From positions 1 through 8,581 of the forward strand of contig DIUL01000119.1 in NCBI GenBank assembly GCA_002422345.1: DNA of 8,581 bases, in the 5' to 3' direction. This document shows positions 1 through 5,936 of the stretch, piece after piece. Under the pieces are notes generated by a model. The model was given only the letters and a program-made list of their open reading frames with translations, ran no database searches and was not told where the DNA came from. A program made the translations under genes and the position numbers. Origin of the DNA: Acetobacteraceae bacterium UBA6159. Its GTDB lineage: Bacteria; Pseudomonadota; Alphaproteobacteria; Acetobacterales; Acetobacteraceae. Each line of letters opens with the position of its first letter. Positions within the stretch are counted from its first letter, which is position 1.

Positions 1-126
1 CAGCGACCAGCCCTTCAGCATCAGGAAGGCGGAGAGAAACGCGCAGACCCCGCCCACCAGCGCGGAGATGAACATGGCCTTGAGCATGTACTCATAGGCG
101 AAGGGGACCAGCAGTTCGCTCAGCAT
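1..126 (-). CDS. sitC: Metal ABC transporter permease, SitC-like (partial, N-terminus only)
   Basis: This would be the integral-membrane channel subunit of the manganese/iron ABC importer whose ATPase and binding protein lie directly upstream. Only the first 42 residues are in the window; the gene runs off the left edge in an open frame. The visible stretch starts MLSELLVPFAYEYMLKA and continues through a first hydrophobic helix with the residues ALVGGVCAFLSAFLMLKGWSL (about 22-42). That is the characteristic opening of the ABC-3 (SitC/MntB/ZnuB) permease family. The ATG at 124-126 is preceded by a G-rich Shine-Dalgarno-like run that lies inside a hairpin arm. A second permease (sitD) is common in this family and could follow beyond the window; that cannot be seen. 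Family assignment is strong; Mn versus Fe preference is inferred from sitA. Confidence 0.85.
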   Translation of the reverse strand, partial: MLSELLVPFAYEYMLKAMFISALVGGVCAFLSAFLMLKGWSL

Positions 127-130
127 CGTC

Positions 131-154
131 CCCCCCTCCCCTTGAGGGAGGGGG
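131..154. repeat. GC-rich hairpin in the sitB-sitC gap
   Basis: The 106-base gap between sitB and sitC (127-232) carries a perfect inverted repeat: CCCCCTCCC at 132-140 pairs with GGGAGGGGG at 146-154 around a 5-base loop. In the transcribed (minus) direction the 3' arm is GGGAGGGGG and ends five bases before the sitC ATG, so it contains the only Shine-Dalgarno-like sequence of sitC. Runs of this kind are common as dispersed intergenic palindromes in GC-rich alphaproteobacteria (recalled, not searched). It could be just a repeat, or it could lower sitC translation. Confidence 0.6.
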
Positions 155-171
155 CCGGGGGGAGGGGTATC

Positions 172-209
172 GCGGCACCGGCGCGGGGTATGGGGCTAGC
201 GGCACCGGC
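172..209. repeat. Short direct repeat (11 bp, two copies) between sitB and sitC
   Basis: GCGGCACCGGC occurs exactly at 172-182 and again at 199-209, with start points 27 bases apart. It lies in the non-coding gap between sitB and sitC. No function is evident; it may be low-complexity GC-rich sequence. Confidence 0.4.
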
Positions 210-232
210 CCAGGAGGATTTCCCAACCACAT

Positions 233-1153
233 TCACCCCCGCTTCCCCGCGTCCCCATGCGCGTGTTCGGCGGAGTCCTTCTCCCCATAGAACACCAGCG
301 GGCGCTCATCGTCGGTCAGCACGGTCACGCCGCGCGGGTCGTCGTCGTCATGCAGTGCCCCGCCCACGAGCTGGAAGTGCCGCAGCACGCCACCGAAGGC
401 GCGTTCCAGGTTCGACTGGGTGAAGACATGCCGTGTCGGACCCGCCGCCAGCAGCGTGCGGTTGATCAGCACGACCTGGTCGCAGAACTCCGGCACGCTG
501 CCCAGATTGTGGGTGGAGACCAGCATCAGGTGCCCCGCGGCGCGCAAATCGCGCATCAGGTCCATGATCGCGCTTTCCGTCTTCACATCGACGCCGGTGA
601 AGGGCTCATCCAACAGGATGATCCGGCTCTCCTGCGCCAGGGCGCGCGCGAGGAAGACGCGCTTCTTCTGCCCACCGGACAACTCCCCGATCTGGCGCGT
701 CCGAAAATCCGCCATGCCGACCCGTTCCAGTGACTGCTCCACCAAGGCGCGATCCCCGGGGGAGGGTATGCGCAGCAGCCCCATATGCCCGTACCGCCCC
801 ATCATCACGACGTCGCGCACCAGGACGGGGAAGTTCCAGTCGACTTCCTCGGATTGCGGCACATAGGCGACGCGGTTGGCCTTCAGCGCGCGGGCGACGG
901 GCAGGCCTTCCAACCGGACCTCTCCGGCGGTCGGGCGGATGAAGCCCATGATGGTCTTGAAAAGGGTCGACTTGCCGGACCCGTTGACGCCGACCAGCCC
1001 GCAGATGCCGCCCGGGGCAAGAGAGAAGGTGATGTCCCGCAGCGCCACATTGCCGTTCGGATAGGCCACGGTGACGCCGGTCACCGACAATGCCGCCGGG
1101 GCCGCCGCGACCGGGCTCGTTACGATCGGAGGCAGGATCGCGGTGTCGTTCAT
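233..1153 (-). CDS. sitB: Manganese/iron ABC transporter ATP-binding protein (SitB-like)
   Basis: This is the cytoplasmic ATPase that powers the importer formed with SitA and SitC. At 306 residues it has every ABC motif: Walker A GVNGSGKST (55-63), Q-loop Gln100, signature LSGGQ (158-162), Walker B IILLDEP (178-184), D-loop GVD (187-189) and switch His215. The motif order and spacing fit an intact, active ATPase. It is longer than a minimal ABC domain: residues about 265-306 form an extension with an acidic DDDDP stretch, then LVFYG and a short His-containing tail, a type of tail I associate with SitB-class metal importers. The ATG (1151-1153) overlaps the sitA stop in an ATGA arrangement, so the two are probably translationally coupled. 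A short N-terminal lead of about 20 residues precedes the first strand of the domain. Confidence 0.93.
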   Translation of the reverse strand: MNDTAILPPIVTSPVAAAPAALSVTGVTVAYPNGNVALRDITFSLAPGGICGLVGVNGSGKSTLFKTIMGFIRPTAGEVRLEGLPVARALKANRVAYVPQSEEVDWNFPVLVRDVVMMGRYGHMGLLRIPSPGDRALVEQSLERVGMADFRTRQIGELSGGQKKRVFLARALAQESRIILLDEPFTGVDVKTESAIMDLMRDLRAAGHLMLVSTHNLGSVPEFCDQVVLINRTLLAAGPTRHVFTQSNLERAFGGVLRHFQLVGGALHDDDDPRGVTVLTDDERPLVFYGEKDSAEHAHGDAGKRG

Positions 1154-2112
1154 ACCCCGAACCCCTTGGCGATCCTGTCCACCGTCACCTCCATGAGTTT
1201 CAGGTAGGTGGGGACCGGCCCCGACGGCTCGGACAGCGAGTCGACATACAGCACGCCGCCAAACTTCGCCCCCGTCTCCCGCGCGACCTGGCGGGCCGGT
1301 TTGTCGGACACCGTGCTCTCGGCGAAGACGACCGGGATCTTGTGCTTGCGGACCAGGTCGATCACGGCCCGCACCTGCTTCGGCGTGCCCTGCTCCTCGG
1401 CGTTGATCGGCCAGAGATAGGCTTCCTTCATCCCGTAGTCGCGGGTCAGGTAGCTGAACGCGCCCTCGGACGTGACCAGCCAGCGTCTGTCTTCGGGGAT
1501 GGCGGCGATCCGCTGGCGCAGCGGCGCGTCCAGCGCCTTTATCTGGTCGGCATAGGCCGCGGCGTTCCGCTCGTAGGCCACGGCGTTGGCGGGATCGAGG
1601 CGTGCGAAGGCCTTGCGGATATTCTCCACATAGATCAGCGCGTTGTTCAGCGACATCCAGGCATGCGGGTTGGGCTTGCCCTCATAGGGTCCCTCGCGGA
1701 TGCCCATCGGCTCGACGCCCTCGGACACCACGACCGGCTCCGCGTCGCGGATATTGGCGAGGAAGCGGGAGAACCAGGCCTCCAGGTTCAGGCCGTTCCA
1801 CAGGATGACCTTGGCCGATTGCGCGCGGACGATGTCGCCCGGCGTCGGCTCATAGCCATGGATCTCGGCGCCGGGGCGGGTGATGGATTCGACAGTGGCG
1901 AGGTCGCCGGCGACGTTGCGGGCGATGTCCTGGATCACCGTAAAGCTGGTGACGGCCTTCAGCCGGGTGCCCTGCGCGCGGGCGGCGTGGGCCGCGAGGG
2001 GCAGCAGGGACAAGGCCAGAAGCAGGTCGCGCCGGTTGGGCGCCGCGATCCGGGATGCCTGGTCGATCGGGGGAGGACGCGATCCGCTCATGCCTGATGA
2101 ACCCTCTGCCAT
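1150..2112 (-). CDS. sitA: Periplasmic manganese/iron-binding protein of ABC importer (SitA-like)
   Basis: This is the cluster A-I solute-binding protein that captures the metal in the periplasm and hands it to SitBC. I use the ATG at 2110-2112 (320 residues). It has GGCAGG about eight bases upstream, while the GTG nine bases further out (2119-2121) lacks good spacing and the ATG at 2089-2091 is also possible. The N-terminus has a twin-arginine-like NRRDLLLAL segment (26-34), a hydrophobic run and an AHAARAQ cleavage region near residue 46, so export may be by Tat. Metal ligands by family pattern are His85 (IHGYEP), His150 (NPHAW), Glu216 (SEGAF) and Asp291 (YVDSLSEPSGP). The His-His-Glu-Asp set is typical of Mn/Fe binders such as PsaA/SitA; zinc binders (ZnuA) have a third His and a His-rich loop, which is absent here. 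It is the first gene of the operon and overlaps sitB by four bases. Confidence 0.92.
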   Translation of the reverse strand: MAEGSSGMSGSRPPPIDQASRIAAPNRRDLLLALSLLPLAAHAARAQGTRLKAVTSFTVIQDIARNVAGDLATVESITRPGAEIHGYEPTPGDIVRAQSAKVILWNGLNLEAWFSRFLANIRDAEPVVVSEGVEPMGIREGPYEGKPNPHAWMSLNNALIYVENIRKAFARLDPANAVAYERNAAAYADQIKALDAPLRQRIAAIPEDRRWLVTSEGAFSYLTRDYGMKEAYLWPINAEEQGTPKQVRAVIDLVRKHKIPVVFAESTVSDKPARQVARETGAKFGGVLYVDSLSEPSGPVPTYLKLMEVTVDRIAKGFGV

Positions 2113-2135
2113 GTTTTGCACCTGCCACCACAGAG

Positions 2136-2151
2136 TGTAGCCAAGGCTACA
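2136..2151. promoter_or_regulatory. Palindromic operator upstream of sitA (DtxR/MntR-like)
   Basis: TGTAGCCAAGGCTACA is a perfect 7+7 inverted repeat around a 2-base centre. It lies about 24 bases upstream of the sitA ATG and 11 bases downstream of the proposed -10, so a bound repressor would sit just past the transcription start. The TAGCC/GGCTA core resembles sites of DtxR-family metalloregulators such as MntR (from memory of the family, not a matrix scan). Its position before a manganese-importer operon fits Mn-dependent repression. No regulator gene is in the window. Confidence 0.65.
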
Positions 2152-2162
2152 ATTCTGGGCAG

Positions 2163-2190
2163 TAGATAGGCATCAGGTCATCCGCGTCAA
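2163..2190 (-). promoter_or_regulatory. Candidate sigma-70 promoter of sitABC
   Basis: Read on the minus strand, TTGACG (2185-2190) serves as a -35 box, followed by a 16-base spacer and TATCTA (2163-2168) as a weak -10 (3 of 6 consensus). Transcription would start around 2155, immediately before the palindrome at 2136-2151. The -35 is good; the -10 is poor, so the promoter is plausible rather than proven. Confidence 0.45.
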
Positions 2191-2232
2191 CCGCGGAATG
2201 GACGGTTCAAGCTCCGGGGGCCGCTCAGGGGA

Positions 2233-2284
2233 CGGAAAACGGCGGACCGCCATGCCGCCGTGGGTGGATCGGCGTGGCGGTCCG
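2233..2284 (-). terminator. Rho-independent terminator of the 2307-2669 gene
   Basis: A 15-base-pair stem (2243-2257 with 2270-2284, one G-T wobble at 2253/2274, 12-base loop) lies 22 bases past the stop codon of the small gene. In the minus-strand transcript the stem is followed, after CCG, by a TTTT run (2236-2239). This separates the small gene from the sitA promoter downstream. Confidence 0.78.
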
Positions 2285-2306
2285 GCTTCGGCGCGCGGGC
2301 TGGCGT

Positions 2307-2669
2307 TTACTTGGCGGCGTTGCGTCCGATGAAGGCGCGGATGTCGAAAATCGCCTGCGACAGGTTGGAGAGGATCAGGTCGCGATCCTTGCCCTCCACG
2401 AGGTCGACGGCGCTGAACACCTGCTGGACGATCTCAGGGAACTGGAACGCGTAGACCTTGGCCTGCAACGCGGTGGTGTTGCGGTAGTTCGTGACGAAGG
2501 TCTCGAACTCCTGCTTTTCCTCGGGCGTCAGCTTGGCCGCGACGTCATCGGTCAGGGCGAGGCTGGACTTGGGCACGTTGCCGATGGTCGCGTAACGGCC
2601 GCGCTTCGTGGTGGCATCGTAGGTCGTACGAACCAGTTGAATGGCGTTTTTGCGAGGACGAAAATGCAT
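2307..2669 (-). CDS. Small protein of unknown function (120 aa)
   Basis: I do not recognise this protein with certainty. It is 120 residues with no Cys, no Trp and no signal peptide or membrane segment, so it is probably cytoplasmic. Residues 1-30 are strongly basic and look strand-forming (MHFRPRKNAIQLVRTTYD, then KRGRYATIG). Residues about 40-120 look helical: an acidic first part (LTPEEKQEFETFV), then an amphipathic stretch (FPEIVQQVFSAVDL) and a final helix with AIFDIRAFIG. A basic N-terminal sheet plus helical remainder could bind nucleic acid, but this is only a guess. The ATG at 2667-2669 has AGGTGA a few bases upstream, a good ribosome-binding site, and the gene has its own terminator. 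It is divergent from dctP and is a single-gene transcription unit. Codon use is G/C-rich like its neighbours, and the frame is closed and protein-like, so I consider it real. Confidence 0.72.
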   Translation of the reverse strand: MHFRPRKNAIQLVRTTYDATTKRGRYATIGNVPKSSLALTDDVAAKLTPEEKQEFETFVTNYRNTTALQAKVYAFQFPEIVQQVFSAVDLVEGKDRDLILSNLSQAIFDIRAFIGRNAAK

Positions 2670-2700
2670 AATATCACCTACTTAATGTGAATGAACGGAC

Positions 2701-2727
2701 AATATATTGACGCATAACCGGATGCAA
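2701..2727 (-). promoter_or_regulatory. Weak candidate promoter of the 120-aa gene
   Basis: On the minus strand TTGCAT (2722-2727) and TATATT (2701-2706, one mismatch from TATAAT) are spaced 15 bases apart, which is short. The A/T-rich patch 2697-2710 is the most AT-rich spot in an otherwise GC-rich region. It lies about 32 bases upstream of the start codon. Confidence 0.35.
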
Positions 2728-2829
2728 CCGAATTCGCCGGCACGCGGATCGGCCCCGCAACCGGCAACCCGGCCCGACCCTGTCCACCAAGCCCGGTTGC
2801 ACTGCGAACCGAAACCTCGCACTGTGTAT

Positions 2830-2866
2830 GGAAATTGAAACGGACCCGTCCCGGAAATGAAACCGG
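2830..2866. repeat. Two imperfect direct repeats upstream of dctP
   Basis: GGAAATTGAAACGG (2830-2843) and GGAAATGAAACCGG (2853-2866) share most bases; their GAAAC cores start at 2837 and 2859, 22 bases apart, about two helical turns. A third GAAAC stands at 2811. They lie 31-67 bases upstream of the dctP ATG in the 227-base divergent intergenic region (2670-2896). They could be a tandem operator for a transcription factor controlling the TRAP operon. I see no convincing plus-strand promoter in this region. Confidence 0.4.
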
Positions 2867-2896
2867 AGACGGTTCAATCAGGGGAGGACCAGAACA

Positions 2897-3949
2897 ATGG
2901 CCGTCATTTCACGCACCGTACTCGGCTTTGCCGCCGGAATCGCGATGACCATCGGCGGGGCCGCGCTCGACCCCGCCCAGGCGGCCGAGAAGGTCACCTG
3001 GAACTGGGCGATCTACGGCCCGCCGCGCACCGTCACCGTCGCCTTCGAGCACGTCGCCAAGGTGGTGAAGGAAAAGTCCGGGGGCAACTTCACCATCAAC
3101 CTCCGCTACAATGAGCAGTTGTCCGACGCGAAGGACGTGCTGGACGGGCTGAAGGTCGCGGCCTTCCAGGGCGCGATGGTCGCCTACTCCTATGCCCCGG
3201 CGAAGACGCCGCTGCAGGGCGTGCTCGATATGCCGTTCCTGCCGATTGACAACCTGGTGCTGCAGGCCAAGGTGCAGGACCAGTTCCAGCAATGGCCCCC
3301 GGTGAAGGAGGAACTCGCCCGCTGGGGCGCGGTCCACTACATGACCGTCCTGCTCCCACAGTATGAGTTCATGGGCATCGGCAAGCCGCCCGTCTCGGTC
3401 GAGGACTGGAAGGGCATGCGCGTCCGCGCCCTCGGTGGCCTCGGCGACGCCATGAAGATGCTCGGTGGCGTACCAACATCCGTATCGGCCCCGGAAGTCT
3501 ACACCGCCCTGGAACGCGGCGTGTTCCAGGCGGCGTCGTTCCCGTTCACCTACAGCTTCGTCAGCTACAAGCTGCACGAGGTCTCCAAGTGGTACACGAT
3601 GGGGATGAACCTCGGCATCGTCCACAACTCGCTCAATGTGAACATCGACGCGTGGAATAAGCTCCCGCCCGAATACCGGAAGATGTTGGAAGACGCGCGG
3701 GAGGAAGGCTACGCCCTGCAGCGCGCGGCCTATGATGACGCCGATAAGAAGGCGTTTCCGCTGTTCGACAAGCGTAAGCTCGAGGCCGTGAAGATCACGC
3801 CCGACATGCGTGAGAAGCTGATCGCCATCGCCGGCAAGCCGGTCTGGGACAAGTGGGTCGCCGACATGGAGGCCAAGGGCCTGCCCGGCAAGGAAGCCCT
3901 GAGCTTGGTGATGGAACTGATCAAGAAGAACGGCGGCTCTGGTTCGTAA
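2897..3949 (+). CDS. dctP: TRAP transporter substrate-binding protein (DctP family)
   Basis: This is the periplasmic binding protein of a tripartite ATP-independent (TRAP) transporter, delivering an organic anion to the DctQM membrane complex in a Na+ or H+ driven uptake. At 350 residues it has the usual length. A signal peptide covers residues 1 to about 29 (hydrophobic GFAAGIAMTIGGAAL, then DPAQA before AEKVTW). The mature part has the DctP pattern: a first strand KVTWNWAIYGPP (32-43), an AFEHVAKVVKEKSGGNF helix-strand (49-65), and the WKGMRVRALGG segment (171-181) in which Arg177 aligns with the conserved carboxylate-clamping arginine. EVYTALERGVFQAA (200-213) is the typical hinge helix. 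The ATG has GGGGAGG (2881-2887) nine bases upstream, a strong site. Substrate cannot be told from sequence; C4-dicarboxylate is only the family label. Confidence 0.93.
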   Translation: MAVISRTVLGFAAGIAMTIGGAALDPAQAAEKVTWNWAIYGPPRTVTVAFEHVAKVVKEKSGGNFTINLRYNEQLSDAKDVLDGLKVAAFQGAMVAYSYAPAKTPLQGVLDMPFLPIDNLVLQAKVQDQFQQWPPVKEELARWGAVHYMTVLLPQYEFMGIGKPPVSVEDWKGMRVRALGGLGDAMKMLGGVPTSVSAPEVYTALERGVFQAASFPFTYSFVSYKLHEVSKWYTMGMNLGIVHNSLNVNIDAWNKLPPEYRKMLEDAREEGYALQRAAYDDADKKAFPLFDKRKLEAVKITPDMREKLIAIAGKPVWDKWVADMEAKGLPGKEALSLVMELIKKNGGSGS

Positions 3950-3954
3950 CAACG

Positions 3955-3971
3955 ACGGCGAGCAACGCCGT
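3955..3971 (+). promoter_or_regulatory. Small hairpin between dctP and dctQ
   Basis: In the 37-base gap between dctP and dctQ, ACGGCG (3955-3960) pairs with CGCCGT (3966-3971) around AGCAA. The dctQ ribosome-binding sequence GGGGGA (3974-3979) follows directly. There is no U-tract, so it is not a complete intrinsic terminator. It could protect the dctP message from 3' decay or attenuate downstream expression, a known way to keep a binding protein in excess of membrane subunits; for this operon it is inference. Confidence 0.45.
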
Positions 3972-3986
3972 TCGGGGGAAACATCA

Positions 3987-4607
3987 ATGGCGGAACAGGA
4001 TACGGAAGGCCCGGCGCTGTTGCGCTTGGCCGACCGGTGGCTTGGCTATGTCGAGAACGGCGCGAACCTGATCGCGGCGCTGGCGATCTTCTTCCTGATG
4101 TTCGTCGGCGTGGTGCAGATCGTCGGCCGCACGGTCTTCGACTTCGCGATCCACGGCTATATCGACTGGATCGAGCAGTCCTCGTCCCTGTTCGCCTTCC
4201 TGGGTATCGCCTACGCGCAGCGCCTGGGCAGCCATATCCGCATGGATATCACCCTGGGCTGGCCGACAAGGGTGCGCTGGTGGATCGAGCTGTTCAGTGT
4301 CGCCCTGGCGCTGGTGATCATCACACTCCTGATCGACAGCAGCTTCGCCAACTTCCTGCGCGCCTACCGGATCGGCGATTCCACGATGGATATCCGCATC
4401 CCGGTCTGGCCCGCCAAGCTGATGATCCCGCTGGCGCTCAGCCTGCTGTGGTGCCGCCTGGTGCTGCAGGTCTGCGGCTATGTCCGCATGGTCGCCGACA
4501 ACAGCCGCACCCCGGTCGCGGTGCCGAGACTTGAAACCATCCAGGACCAGGTCCGCGACGAAATCGAGGAAGCCCTGGGACGCGGCGAACTGGCGGACAG
4601 GAAGTGA
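3987..4607 (+). CDS. dctQ: TRAP transporter small permease subunit (DctQ family)
   Basis: This is the small inner-membrane subunit that associates with the large subunit DctM. It has 206 residues and four hydrophobic helices: about 25-47, 66-81, 99-117 and 143-165. The loop after helix 2 carries the family feature GSHIRMD (81-87), and the end of helix 1 has VGR (46-48). A hydrophilic C-terminal tail of about 35 residues (170-206) ends in an acidic helix (DQVRDEIEEALGRGELADRK), longer than a minimal DctQ. The start has GGGGGA seven bases upstream. Its stop codon overlaps the dctM start, so the two are translationally coupled. Confidence 0.92.
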   Translation: MAEQDTEGPALLRLADRWLGYVENGANLIAALAIFFLMFVGVVQIVGRTVFDFAIHGYIDWIEQSSSLFAFLGIAYAQRLGSHIRMDITLGWPTRVRWWIELFSVALALVIITLLIDSSFANFLRAYRIGDSTMDIRIPVWPAKLMIPLALSLLWCRLVLQVCGYVRMVADNSRTPVAVPRLETIQDQVRDEIEEALGRGELADRK

Positions 4608-5911
4608 TGGAACTCAGTCAATCCGAAATCGGCGTCATCGGCGTCGTCGCCTTGCTGGCGCTGTGTGCGATCGGGGTGCGGTTCGCGATCGCCGGCGCGG
4701 TGGTGGGGACCTTCGGCCTGGCCAGCCTGATCGGCTGGGAGGCCGGCATCCGCACCATGGGCATCGTGCCCTATTCGGCCGGCGCCAACTACACGCTGTC
4801 CGTGCTGCCGATGTTCATCCTGATCGGCTACCTCGCCTACTACGCCGGCATCACCCAGACCGCGTTCGAGGCGGCACGCCGCTGGTTCGGCTGGCTGCCG
4901 GGCGGGCTTGCGACCGCGACCGTCTTCGCGGTGGCGGGGTTCTCGGCCGTCTCCGGTGCTTCCAGCGCGGCGGCCGCGGTCTTCGCCAAGGTGGCGATCC
5001 CTGAGATGCTGCGCGCCAAGTACAACCGCCAGCTTGCCGCCGGGGTCTGCGCCGCGGGGGCGACGCTCGACTCGCTGATCCCGCCTTCGACCCTGCTGGT
5101 GGTCTACGCGATCATCGTCGAGGAATCGGTGGGCAAGCTGCTGGTTGCGGGCTTCGTGCCCGGCCTGGTCTCCGCCCTGGTCTATGCCGGCATCATCACC
5201 TGGCGCTGCTGGCGCGACCCGACCGAGGGACCGCCGATCACCGGCTATAGCTGGGGCCAGCGCTTCGCCTCCATCCCCGGGACGACGCCGATCTTCCTGG
5301 TCATCTTCATCGTCTTCTTCAGCATGTATTTCGGCTGGGCAACCCCCACCGAGGCCGGGGCGCTCGGCGCCTTCTGCGTGTTCATGTTCGCGCTGAAGAA
5401 CGGGATCAAGCGGAACGAGATCACCCAGTGCCTGCTGGATTCGGCGAAGCTGACGGTCATGATCTTCACCGTCATCTGGGGCGTGATGATCTTCGTCCGC
5501 TTCCTGAGCTTCTCCGGCCTGCCCGAGGATATCGCCCGCTGGGTCACCACCCTGGATGTCGCACCCTTCTTCATCCTGATGGCGATCTACCTGCTGTACT
5601 TCGTGCTGGGCACGGTGCTGGAGGGGATCGGGATGTTCCTGCTGACCCTGCCGGTCATCTTCCCGGTCATCAAGGCGCTGGGCTACGACCCGATCTGGTT
5701 CGGGATCGTGCTGGTGAAACTATCGGGGATCGCGTCGCTGTCCCCCCCGGTCGGGCTGGTTGTGTTCGTGGTCAACGGCGTCAGGCCGGACATTCCGGTG
5801 CGCGATATCTTCAAGGGGATCTGGCCGTTCATCTTCGCCGATATCGTGACCCTGGCGGTGCTGACGGCCTTCCCGGAACTGGTGACCTTCCTGGTTGATA
5901 ACGGGGACTGA
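4607..5911 (+). CDS. dctM: TRAP transporter large permease subunit (DctM family)
   Basis: This is the transport-active inner-membrane subunit, using an ion gradient to move the ligand delivered by DctP. I choose the ATG at 4607-4609 (434 residues, MELSQSEIG); its A is the last base of the dctQ TGA. A GTG three bases earlier would also read through. The protein is hydrophobic throughout with about a dozen membrane segments, as expected for DctM. Family motifs are GATLDSLIPPS (151-161), where the commonest form is GTLGxLIPPS, TPTEAGALGA (246-255), the LEGIGMFLLTLPVIFPV segment (338-354; Glu where many relatives have Asp) and LSPPVGLVVFVVNG (378-391). Length is normal and there is no break. It ends 24 bases before the convergent methyltransferase stop, with a hairpin in between. 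Confidence 0.94.
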   Translation: MELSQSEIGVIGVVALLALCAIGVRFAIAGAVVGTFGLASLIGWEAGIRTMGIVPYSAGANYTLSVLPMFILIGYLAYYAGITQTAFEAARRWFGWLPGGLATATVFAVAGFSAVSGASSAAAAVFAKVAIPEMLRAKYNRQLAAGVCAAGATLDSLIPPSTLLVVYAIIVEESVGKLLVAGFVPGLVSALVYAGIITWRCWRDPTEGPPITGYSWGQRFASIPGTTPIFLVIFIVFFSMYFGWATPTEAGALGAFCVFMFALKNGIKRNEITQCLLDSAKLTVMIFTVIWGVMIFVRFLSFSGLPEDIARWVTTLDVAPFFILMAIYLLYFVLGTVLEGIGMFLLTLPVIFPVIKALGYDPIWFGIVLVKLSGIASLSPPVGLVVFVVNGVRPDIPVRDIFKGIWPFIFADIVTLAVLTAFPELVTFLVDNGD

Positions 5912-5920
5912 GGCGGGCTG

Positions 5921-5936
5921 GGGCGCCTCGGCGCCC
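5921..5936. terminator. Convergent hairpin between dctM and the methyltransferase
   Basis: GGGCGC (5921-5926) pairs with GCGCCC (5931-5936) around CTCG, in the 24-base gap between convergent stops. The right arm reaches into the methyltransferase stop codon. Neither side has a T-run, so termination may be weak or rely on Rho. As a symmetric stem it could act in both directions. Confidence 0.5.

Noticed and set aside
1090..2097. Long plus-strand open frame (335 codons) opposite sitA
   Set aside because: It is the antisense of sitA, with Arg/Gly/Asp-rich, low-complexity composition typical of GC-rich shadow frames; sitA has all family motifs.
2674..2877. 67-codon minus-strand frame in the divergent intergenic region
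   Set aside because: Arg-rich with no family pattern, no good ribosome-binding site, and it spans the regulatory region of dctP.
2909..3952. Long minus-strand open frame (347 codons) opposite dctP
   Set aside because: Shadow of dctP caused by high third-position GC; no domain pattern, and dctP is clearly a DctP-family protein with signal peptide and ribosome-binding site.
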